In this document: in pieces, positions 55,667 through 64,000 of the stretch | Layout of the letters: each line of letters opens with the position of its first letter | How positions within the stretch are numbered: the first letter of the stretch is position 1 | Assembly (NCBI GenBank): GCA_037953625.1 | Contig: CM075651.1 | Span: 66,636,501 to 66,700,500, forward strand | Length of the DNA stretch: 64,000 bases | Direction: 5' to 3' | Origin: Crotalaria pallida | Taxonomy: Eukaryota; Streptophyta; Magnoliopsida; Fabales; Fabaceae | Translations under genes and position numbers: made by a program | The notes under the pieces: model-generated | Told to the model about the DNA's origin: nothing | What the model saw: the letters and a program-made list of their open reading frames with translations, nothing else | Databases searched by the model: none

Positions 55667-56499
55667 CCTTCAGGTACTGCTACTTCACTTTTCTATTTTT
55701 CAGCTATTTTCTCCCCAACTTCAAATAGCCATAACTTCTTCGTGCACCGTTGGATCTTGCTCAAATTTGACGAGCAACCTTCTAAAAATCGTATCTTCAT
55801 ATCCAACGATGAAAATTGTGTTTGGAGTCTTAAATCTTTTATTTTTATTTTCTACCCTATGTTATATTTTAGTACCGGATTATCTATTTTTCTGGTCTGT
55901 TTCTAATTTCAATTTAATGCTCCTTCCTTCTCTAATTCGCTTAGTATTATTATTATTATTCTCTTCTAATGCTAGGATTCTCATTTGGAATACCTATTTG
56001 TGGTTTGTTATTTCCATTTTAATTATTCTAATTACTATTTATTTATTTATCTTCGGGTTTAAAATTTGGGGATGTTACATCGAGTGCAGAACTTACCACG
56101 ACATTGGACCCAGTCCCTACCACGTTCGTATACCACATGTGGAGTCCGTTCTGCCTAGAAAGGTACTCTAGACTTCTTGACATTTCACCGTCATCGTCCT
56201 CCCCTAATGCAATCTCCTCCTAAGTATCCGCAGATACTTATGGTTCCTTCCTCTCCACTACTTCGACACACACTCATACCTCACCGCGTTATTCATGTCT
56301 TTTAATAGTCTTTTAAAGTTTTAAAGATTTTTAATTAACGACTTAATCCTAACGGTCGGCTCATCCTTAGTGCATCCCTTCAACGAGTCCCGACCACTAA
56401 TCGTTCAATCTGTTCCCCAATTCATCACATAACCTTTGCATCTCATGACACATTCTTTCTCATCTCATCTCATCAACTTTCACGAAACTCATTTCCTCG

Positions 56500-57010
56500 T
56501 CTTTCTCCAAAAATACTTTTTCGCAAAACTTTTTCGAAAATATAATTTCACAAAACTTTCACTTCACAAAACATTTCCAAAAATATCATTTCATAAATTT
56601 TCTCAAAAAAATATCCTTTCACAAAACTTTCTCAAAGTATTGTTTCCAAAAAATTTCACAAACGTTCGCAAAAATATTGTTTTCACAAACTTTTTCTCAA
56701 AGGGGTCATTTCATAAAACTTTCTCAAAAATATTGTTTCAAAAATACTTTCTCAAAAATATTGTTTCAAAAATACTTTCTCAAAAATATCCTTACAAAAA
56801 GACTTTCTTAAGAATGTCATTTCAAAAAGAGTTTCTCAAAACATCACTTCAAAAACTTTATCAAAAGGTTGGTTCCAAAAACTTTTCTCAAAAATATTTC
56901 TTTTCACAAAACTCTTTCCGAAAGACTGGTTCACAAAAACTTTTTCCAAAAATATATCTTTTAACAAAAATCTTTTCAAAAATCTCTTTTCAAAAACCTT
57001 TTTCAAAAAT
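56500..57010 (-). repeat. Degenerate ~27-30 bp minisatellite in LTR copy 2
   Basis: Units such as 'tttctcaaaaatattgtttc' recur with slow drift over 500 bp. Counterpart of 9530-9880. Confidence 0.75.
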
Positions 57011-57099
57011 CACATTTTTGATGAGCGCTAATGGAGGAGCAAGCTCAACTCAACACTAGTCTCATTCAAAACAAAAACAAAGGAGCCAAGCTCCACTCG

Positions 57100-59740
57100 A
57101 ATCACATCTTGCACTCTGCTTTGAAAATCTCCTTCCAATCTCTTTCTCTCGATATCCCATTTCTTACTCAATCTTTGTTATTATTCTTCCCTCTTTCCAT
57201 CACATTTCCTTAATTACTTTTACAAATTAATTCTTATCACATAATTACAGCGTATTAACATCATGATTACTTAACCAATTAATAGATCATTTGCAAAGTA
57301 GGATAAATAAATAGTTCAAGCATAATCAATCAGAAAACATAATATCATAATTAATAAACCAATCTCAGCCGTTCGGGTGGATAGCCAAACCAATCAAACA
57401 ATTGCTATCACATACACCACTACGCTAAATGAGATTGGAGTCCAACCTTTGAGATGATTGGACCTCTTAATAAGTTACCTAAATACCACGGCGTCTTAAG
57501 GGAAGCCCCTCTCTCACCTCAAATGACGTAGGCCTCCGCAAGCTTTCCAAGATTTGTCGATCGCTCATTCCGCTTCGTTTCCGTTGCGTCTGTCGTTCGA
57601 ACTATAGCATTTTTCCCCGTGCGTTAGAAACGATTTTAACGAATTTTTTAATTTGTTTTGAAAACACTTTGAAATCATTCCTTTTTGAAAACACATTGTT
57701 CACATTCCCAAAAGTTTTCAAATCCAAATCAAATCTATAAAAACGTTTTCGAGAAAACTTTGAAATATCTCTAAATCAATTTCTTTATTAAAAACAGAAT
57801 CCATTTGTCTTGAGGTAAACTTACTTATAAAACGTTCATGTTATAAAAATCATTATTCTTAGTCATTAAACAAATTTCAAAACTTGAGAAAATAAAATTC
57901 CAAAAACCACATCAAATCAATTTAAGTTTCTTAAACCATACTTCCCAACAAAACATTTTTCAATTCTTTGGAAATTCAAATATAGGTTTTTAAAACACAT
58001 TCAATTAGCATGAAAACAAACACCACTTTTTAAAGCATTCACAACTTCACATAATACTAGTTATATTAAAGACCATTGAATTATCAACATAAAATCCCCT
58101 TTCAATTATTAAATCAACTTATTTATTTTATTTCTAAAATCCGAAAAAGATCAAAACAAACAACATATCACCCCCATCACACACATAGCATCATGCACAT
58201 AAAAATATAATCATTCACAAAGATCATTTCATGGAGACAATTTTCCTAGCTACACTAGCATGCACTAACCGAATCACATAGGTGCAATTTTACAAAGATT
58301 TATGCACACATAAAAACATAGAACAATTGAAATCATTTTCTTTCTTTTTAGGACTAAAAACCGAGAGCATTAAAGAGGAAAATTCATCAATCTTAATTTG
58401 TTTTCTTAACTTGAATCAAACCACCAGTTAAATCACAAATCACTTCAAAGCTTCATTTTTATTTTTCTTTAAACTTAATGACTTCATGCATGTACACTTT
58501 AAGCTCTTAGACTAAATTGATCTCATCCTATATGCACCCTAAACAAGGATCAAATACAATTTCTTATTCCTTTTCCTCATGGTCGAATACTAACATACAA
58601 AAAGTCAAGGTCTTATTCATACAAAATCACAAAATCAATCATCAAGACATGTAGGATTTCAAAACATCACACCACATCACTCATCCATATCAACATGCAT
58701 TAAGCTTTATCAAAGCAAGATTTTTATTAAATCATTCCAATAACACTTAAGTTCATTACTCAATTTTTAAAAAATCAAAATTTCACTTTAGACTTCTAAA
58801 AATGACATGCATGCACTTAGAATCATTAGATCTAGTCCTATATACACATGCATCAACTTTTTACACAACAAAAGCATGAAATCCATTTTTATTAAATATG
58901 GCCGAATGGTCTCTTACAAAACATAGCACACATAAAATCAAATATTTAAGCTAAATCATGTTCATACTTCAAAAATCATTTTAAAACTTGTCTCTTAAAT
59001 TTTCTCTTCCAAAACCGTGACATGCATTTAAATAAAAACATGATTTTTCTACTTAAATTTAACATGCATGATTCACCTTTTTGCTTATTAAGCATGGATC
59101 ATTAGATGTATGCATATAAATCAACAAGTCATCATCAAATCAACATGTGATTTCAACTTTATTTTCAAGCATGCTTAAATCATATATTTGTTCATGAAGA
59201 AATCACACAAACACATCATGGATCACCATCTAAGCAAGAAAATTTAACATGCAAGACTAAAGATCTCAAAGCAAGTTCAAAGTATAAATTTATTTATCAA
59301 ATCATTTCTTAAAAATATCATAAATCACGGTTTAGAATAAGAAAATAGACATGCAAGGAAGATCTATGTTAAGCTTCACAAAATCTTAAACAAAACTTTA
59401 GATCTTTAAGTTTGAGTTAGAAAAACATTAAGATCCAACAAAGAAATCTCAACCGAATCCCAAACATAGCATCACACATATTACAAATTATTTCTAGTCC
59501 TTAAAAGTCCAAGATCAAGAAAGAATAACATACAAACTCATCTTACAAGTCATGCAAATAAACATGCAAGAAGAAAAAGAAAGGGATCTACAAACTAAAA
59601 GAGGAAAAACTAAACTATTACATTCTTGCTCTTGTTCTTTAAATCTCCTACCAAGAAGGGTTGGTTCTTCTAGTTCCTAACACTTAGATCTTCAAAGGAA
59701 TGCTCTTGATCTAGTGTGGATCTCCTTCTTCCTTCCTTCT
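57100..59740 (-). other. AT-rich body of the 6 kb LTR
   Basis: Long AT-rich stretch with many 'aaaac' and 'catgca' words and no coding frame that resembles a family. Parts correspond to 7570-9400 of copy 1 in reverse. A CT-rich leader-like block lies at 59730-59800. Confidence 0.5.
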
Positions 59741-59880
59741 ATACCTCACGGCCACCACTCTCTTTCTCTTTCTCTCTTTCTTTTCTTTTTTCTCTCTAAG
59801 AGTTTGAATGGGCTCTTAGAGTGTTTTGATGTTGGAAGTGTGGAAATGAAATGGGTTGGAGTGAAATGAACTAAAGCTTC

Positions 59881-59894
59881 ACTTATTTATAAGC
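59881..59894 (-). promoter_or_regulatory. Candidate TATA box of the 6 kb LTR
   Basis: The minus strand reads GCTTATAAATAAGT; about 90-180 bp further in the minus direction lies a GA-rich leader. It gives the only hint of the LTR's orientation. Confidence 0.5.
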
Positions 59895-60149
59895 AAATTC
59901 ACTCTTCCTCTTATGCCCTTGGTTGATGGTTCGGTTGGCACACAAATAGGGAGGGCGGTTTGGTCTTCACAAATATTTGCATGGGTGGAGGTTAGCAAAT
60001 TTAAGGGGACAAAATGGAATAGGCTAGGTTGTAGGGGTCACTTAGGTCTAATGGATAGTTGGTTTCTAGTTAGGGTTTTCCATTTAGTTAGCTTATGGTT
60101 ACAACTTAGTTCCTTGGTTTCTTACTCCTTTAGTTTATAAGATCTTAAG

Positions 60150-60235
60150 CTTATACATACACATACACACGCACATACGTATAGCGCACACACACATATA
60201 TACATACCACCTTAGCATACACACATATACATACA
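60150..60235. repeat. (AC/AT)n microsatellite
   Basis: Imperfect 'cacatacacaca' and 'tatacata' runs. Confidence 0.8.
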
Positions 60236-61315
60236 TGACTTGCATTTTTATTTCTAATCACATTTTCTTAAAATTATTAATTCACACAACAATGCATTTA
60301 ATTCTAATAAATCACATGCACACAACCATTTTTATGCGTCACACATTACACACACATTAAATCAAACATACATCACACAAAACTTCATGTCAAGACAACA
60401 TCACAAAACCATTTTCTCAAAATTCGGATTTCTTATATTCTGAAAATAAATTTTTATAAATCACTCCAGAAAATTCTAAAAATTACATTTTCAAAATCTA
60501 GGTTTCAAAACGATCGTTTTCATATAAAGATCATAAAATTCTTAGTTACGGTTAAAAAGTTACGAATTTTCAAAGATAACAGATCAAAAATTTCATTTCT
60601 AACAAAAATCATCTTTTAATAAAATCATAATTTAGCAAATCATTTTCCATCTTCAACAGAATCATTCATTTTTCTTCTATAAAACATTTTGTTTATAAAA
60701 ATCCATAGAAATCAGTACTTTATTTCTTTCTTACGAAAAAATACTTTTTTCTAAAAATCTCTTATAAAACATAATTCCAAGGTTTATTTCGACAAAATCG
60801 TTTACGCACGTGTGGGAAAAATGCGGGGTGTTACACTAACTCTTATCACATAAAAATCTGACCTCATCTTGTTTAAAAAGTGGTCAGTTGCAAGTTTAGG
60901 TAGAAATTTTTTTACCTGAATTATATCCGTGATTTTTTGAGCCATCTCGATCATGGACAAAGCTTGAAACGGGGCTATGCGAACTTGATCAAGAAACACA
61001 AATCAATTCCTCTAATTTCACCAGATGTAGTTTAAACTTATGGGGATTAAAGCGTCCCATGAAATTATTTTAAAGGACCAAATTACCTCAAGGAAGAAAT
61101 TCAAGGACTATTTGGTGACTTTACTTTTTCAAGGACGAAATTGTCTAGTAAACAAAATTTTCAAGGACTATTTTGGATCTTTATTTTTTTAGGAACTAAA
61201 TGTAATCATGTGAAAAAAAATAGGAACCAATTTGGGCATTTAATCTAAGAAAAAAGAGCATATCTATTTTGGTCTCGAATATAAGAATTCAGTCTCTAAT
61301 GTAAGAAAAAAATAA

Positions 61316-61768
61316 TATATCTATCTTGGTTTCAAATATAAGAAAAAATTAACTAGCTTTTTATTTCCAATACAATTATTCCTAAAATATTCTTATAAAG
61401 TGATTATCATATTTAATTTTTGTTTCATTTATAATGTAACTTTTCTAAAGTAGCTCTATTATTTAAGAATTTGAGAAAATTAAATGCACTAAACTAACTT
61501 TCTTATTTCTTAATAAGTATGAAATTAGACGAGTTGTAAGTGGCTTGGTCTCGCTTAAGAAAGGTCTTGGATTCGATTCCGATGCAGAAAATTTTTGTTG
61601 GGAGACTCAGCTGTCATGGTCAGGCACGCGACCCGGGTCAGATCTGGGTGTACCTAGGTAGTACTTAGGGAACCGGATGAGCAACAAAATAAAGTATGAA
61701 ATTAGTTTTTCTTTTATGTATATATATATATATATAAGAGAGATCGATGATATAGACCCGAAGGAGTA
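61316..61768. mobile_element. MITE related to the one at 22164, split by a SINE
   Basis: 'tttcaaatataagaaaaaatt' near the left end, 'cctaaaatattcttataaag', 'gagaaaattaaatgcactaa' and the right end 'atagacccgaaggag' followed by TA parallel the MITE 22164-27488 (ccctcatatttgaagtataag, cctaaaatacctttat, agaaaattaaatagaattaa). Ends are decayed, so the boundaries are approximate. Confidence 0.45.
61529..61691 (+). mobile_element. tRNA-derived SINE (163 bp)
   Basis: Flanked by a perfect 14 bp duplication AAGTATGAAATTAG (61515-61528, 61692-61705). Near the 5' end lie a box A-like GTAAGTGGCTTGG (about 61536) and a box B-like GGATTCGATTCC (about 61568-61579), the internal RNA polymerase III promoter. 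The body GACCCGGGTCAGATCTGGG and CCTAGGTAGTACTTAGG follows; the 3' end is A-rich (CAACAAAATA). Confidence 0.8.
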
Positions 61769-62223
61769 TATCATTTAAACTAGAGATAAGAGTCTGTATC
61801 AAAAGTCTATATCAAATAAGGGCATGTAAATCCCTACACTGGTTACATGGCAATTGGCAAGTGATAGATTACGACCCAAAAAATTTCTAGAATGACTCAC
61901 TACTTTCCTTAATGACACCAAAGTAGACATGTCCATTTCCCATTCTGCCATGAAAAGGGTATATAGAGATATAGGATAGCAATTACAATGAATCCAGACA
62001 GAAAATCCATGGCAAAACTGATACTTAAAGCCATTGTTACGTAATATACTAATTTATACTGTTTTTTTTCTTTTATGTCCAATATTTGTGTCAAATTAAC
62101 AACCACTTTTAGGTTTGGTCTTGTCTGCTAAGCTTTTAATTTAGGTAACATCTCAAAAAGGAGAACTTTTCCTTTTGTTTTTTTAAATTTTTTTATTGGT
62201 TCACCAAATTTTTTTTTATTATA

Positions 62224-62455
62224 CTCCCTCCGTTCCACAAAGATGGTAAAAATTAGCAAAATTTTTTGTCCCAAACTAAAGTTAAATTAATTAATGAAAA
62301 GTTTAGAAATTGTAAATTTTGAATTGTGATTGGTTGATCAATGTAAAATGCATTAAATTAGGTGTTTGATAATTGATTGATGTGTTTGACAAATTATTAA
62401 ATACATATTTCCTTAATTTTTTGATTTTGTTATCATCCTTGTGGGACAGAGGGAG
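62224..62455. mobile_element. Stowaway-like MITE (232 bp)
   Basis: Left end CTCCCTCCGTTCCACAAAGATG; right end on the minus strand CTCCCTCTGTCCCACAAGGATG (each written in full is 22 bp; cores CTCCCTCCGTTCCACAA and CTCCCTCTGTCCCACAA). TA flanks at 62222-62223 and 62456-62457. Confidence 0.85.
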
Positions 62456-62524
62456 TAGTATTTTTCCTTTTATTAAAGCAAAAGTTGATTTATATTGTAT
62501 TAAATGAAGGAGATCAACCACTTG

Positions 62525-62650
62525 AGGCTAGCATAAATGGTAATTGAATTTGTCGCTACTTAAACAATGATTTAGAGTTTGATACTTAACTCTTGTGAAT
62601 GTAAGAGATTTTGCTAGGAAAATCGTCCGTAATAGACCCCATAGTACTTG
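62525..62650 (+). mobile_element. Possible decayed SINE
   Basis: TAGCATAAATGG (62531-) resembles a box A; 'gagtttgatactt' 45 bp on is a weak box B. No TSD seen. Low certainty. Confidence 0.25.
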
Positions 62651-62659
62651 AAAGAATTA

Positions 62660-63340
62660 GTCACTTAATTATATAGGTCATAGGTGATATCCGATCCAAA
62701 ACCAGAAATTTGAATGAGATCAGCCTAATGAAAGAACCATATATAGAATGATAGATAGAAAGAGAATGAAGGTGTTTTGGGTGAAAAATGAAATTAAATC
62801 CCAGAAATTTACTCTTGTCATATGATTTGAATGTAGTAAATTTTAACAAGTTTTTATGGTAATCTTATTTTTTTTTAAATGACAATTTAATGAAGTAATG
62901 TGCAAGTGAAATGAATAAGGCTATGAGAATGTAAATTACTCGAAAGTAACGCAAGAAATGAAAAAAAAATGTTTGAACTAAAATGTAAATGATTTGAAAA
63001 GTAATTTACTTGAAAGTAAATTGCGGAAAAGCAGAGTTTAACAAAAAAATTAAAGTGTAAAAATCTAAAGGTTTGCAAAAAAATCAATTGCAGAAAGTAA
63101 AAGATTTGAAAGATAAAGATTTCGATGGAAATTTAAAATTTTCATTAATGTAAAGTGGGAGGTTTAAATAGTGTTATATAGTTATTCATCAATCTTTGCC
63201 ATGAAATGTTTATGAATAGGGTTTTACTTCGATATTCTCTAATGAAAAAAGGTTGTGGCATCCTATATGTTATAATAAATAAAATAGTGACATGAGGACT
63301 AAAATACCACATAAATACCATATCATATCTCTTTACTTAA
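62660..63340. other. AT-rich interval, no gene
   Basis: A/T-rich with many 'gaaagtaa' words (62940-63120) forming a loose repeat of period about 20-60 bp. No coding or RNA feature supported. Confidence 0.4.
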
Positions 63341-63347
63341 ATTTTAA

Positions 63348-63443
63348 CAGTCTAGTTGGTGGTTGCAAGGACACTTAGGATTTCTCCCTTCCCAGGTCAT
63401 GGGTTCTAGTCCCAGACCTCCCATGTAAAAAAAAAAAAAAAAA
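63348..63443 (+). mobile_element. Probable short SINE with A-tail
   Basis: Box A-like AGTCTAGTTGG (about 63349-63359) and box B-like GGTTCTAGTCC (63402-63412, 10 of 11 bases of the consensus GGTTCGANTCC) are spaced ~43 bp apart and followed by a 17 bp A run (63427-63443). No target duplication found. Confidence 0.55.
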
Positions 63444-64000
63444 TTAAACCCTGTGATCTTTCTGAATGAAAATAGAGTAGTATTAAGTAATCTACATCTT
63501 GCTGAATTAATCTAGAATGAACAATGCATTCTGGTGGATACATACTGACTGCAATAAAATCTCATATTGTTGAACAATAATACATAAGTTATCAATAATT
63601 TCCTCATGTTATTAAACTCCGACGCGTAACCTTTATTTTTAGAAAGAGAGACACGTCTCCTTTATCTTAAAAAAAGACACATTCGACTCACTGCACTAGC
63701 TTGAAATTTGGAATTTTAGTCGCTTCAGAGAAAAAAAAAAAAGCTCGTCTTTTTCCTTTTTTCGTCCCCCACTCTTCAACTGAAAAAAGTAAACGCTAAA
63801 AAAAATATAAAACAATAATAATTATAACTTACAAAGAATTGGGTAAGGGGAAGAAAGAAGAGTGGCTTGCCCTTATTGTATTTTTGAATAATTTTAATCA
63901 AATTGTTAGTTTATTTTAAAAAATCTCGCTAATTCAATTGCAAAGTTTAAAATTTTAATTAAAGAAGTGTGACATGATATCTATGTAGCATTGTAATCCA
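63444..64000. other. Window end, no supported feature
   Basis: Moderately AT-rich; a short, less AT-rich patch at 63620-63780 ('gacacgtctcc', 'cgactcactgcac', 'cgtcccccactcttc') could be promoter or leader DNA of a gene beyond the window, but nothing decides it. Confidence 0.3.

Larger units (their letters stand above)
52925..56079 (-). mobile_element. Ty3-type solo LTR (3155 bp)
   Basis: Ends TGTAACATCC (52925) and GGATGTTACA (56079); flanks TCGAA (52920-52924) and TCGAG (56080-56084) match 4/5 as a TSD. On the minus strand it starts TGTAACATCCCCAAATTTTA like the fragment at 1101. In order it then has the 'ccaacggt' block, eight CGCTTAAGCG-type palindromes (55666-55452), a TTAAAA box (about 55431), a CT-rich leader (55420-54900), pyrimidine-rich DNA and a 97-100 bp tandem repeat. 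No internal region. Confidence 0.8.
45576..60835 (-). mobile_element. ~6 kb Ty3-type LTR (copy 2), carrying two insertions
   Basis: Termini TGTAACACCCCG (left) and CGGGGTGTTACA (right) form an inverted repeat; flanks CTAAT (45571-45575) and CTAAC (60836-60840) are a 4/5 match to a 5 bp TSD. Removing 46802-52895 and 52925-56079 leaves about 6.0 kb. No PBS, PPT or pol is seen, so it is best read as a solo LTR. Sense is taken as minus from a TATA box (59894-59881) followed by a GA/CT-rich leader. The copy at 7570-11392 is the same LTR and supplies the empty sites of both insertions. Confidence 0.7.
45366..61126. mobile_element. TIR transposon/MITE split by a 15 kb LTR nest
   Basis: The left arm AGTCACCAAATAGTTCCTGA then 'caaattggtccttgaaa' (45366-45420) pairs with the right end, on the minus strand AGTCACCAAATAGTCCTTGA and 'aatttggtcctttaaaa' (61125-61075). 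Without the LTR insertion the element is only ~500 bp. Similar 'aaggactatttt' words at 61160-61260 look like further decayed arms. No TSD recognised. Confidence 0.6.

Noticed and set aside
56436..57059. 207-codon open frame
   Set aside because: It lies in the degenerate Phe/Lys/Ser-coding minisatellite of the 6 kb LTR; the protein is low complexity and the other copy has no matching frame in sense.
59913..60140. 75-codon frame as a gene
   Set aside because: Lies between the LTR start and its TATA region, no homology recognised, and not testable in copy 1, which lacks this part.
60145..60235. Telomere- or centromere-like satellite
   Set aside because: Only an imperfect AC/AT microsatellite; no plant telomere heptamer and no 150-180 bp monomer array.
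45576..60835. Complete retrotransposon instead of solo LTR
   Set aside because: No PBS after, or PPT before, any internal boundary, and no gag or pol; copy 1 shows that the sequence continues as one LTR.
61529..61691. Functional tRNA gene
   Set aside because: Box A is poor, no cloverleaf can be drawn around the boxes, and 14 bp duplications flank a 163 bp unit, which indicates a SINE.

Overview
The window reads as repeat-dense nuclear DNA of a flowering plant, most likely a legume. The reasons are the low gene content, AT-rich intergenic stretches, plant-specific retrotransposon lineages (Copia SIRE/Maximus-like, Ty3 Tekay chromovirus, Ty3 Tat, Athila), L1-like LINEs, tRNA-derived SINEs and Stowaway/Mutator-type MITEs. 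The legume guess rests on the style of the LTRs and is an inference. I find no intact host gene; the only candidate host trace is a short G-box-rich stretch near 29300-29580.

Layout. 1-11392 is a pile of truncated elements: a plus-strand Copia-type LTR (1-1100), the first 0.55 kb of a Ty3-type LTR (1101-1649), a minus-strand SIRE-like Copia element with broken gag, protease, integrase, RT and RNase H (1650-7569), and the last 3.8 kb of a ~6 kb LTR (7570-11392). 11393-21509 is a minus-strand Tekay element with two ~3 kb LTRs, a PPT, a methionyl-initiator-type PBS, a dead pol and no gag. 22164-27490 is a Stowaway MITE split by a 5.1 kb L1-like LINE that is flanked by a 14 bp duplication. 29642-31788 is a nest: a Stowaway MITE holds a Mutator-type foldback MITE with a 9 bp TSD, which holds a 5'-truncated LINE with a 16 bp TSD. 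32696-45240 is a long-TIR transposon split by an 11.0 kb Tat element (34123-45139). That element has 575 bp LTRs, a CTAAC TSD, gag and pol interrupted only by stop codons, and a spliced antisense gene. 45366-61126 is another TIR element. It holds a ~6 kb LTR (45576-60835), which holds a 6.1 kb non-autonomous Tat-like element (46802-52895, itself holding an Athila-type solo LTR) and a 3.2 kb solo LTR (52925-56079). 61130-64000 carries MITEs and SINEs.

The signal I consider most worth following is a recurrent palindrome architecture in the LTRs. The Tekay LTR carries about 20 short hyphenated palindromes with a near-constant core (TC-CCA-GA) and arms that differ from one to the next yet stay self-complementary. 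Independently, several unrelated LTRs carry clusters of 10-16 bp perfect palindromes, each family with its own word (TTAATCGATTAA, TAACCGGTTA, CGCTTAAGCG, the imperfect CGCCCAGGCG), usually just upstream of a TATA-like box. I know of no named function for either arrangement.

How the parts relate. Only the Tat element still looks close to autonomous, and its premature stops can all be explained by single C-to-T or G-to-A changes. The Tekay element (dead pol, near-identical LTRs) and the 46802-52895 element (no gag or pol) look like passengers mobilised in trans. All coordinates and identities come from reading the sequence by eye; alignments and database searches were not run.
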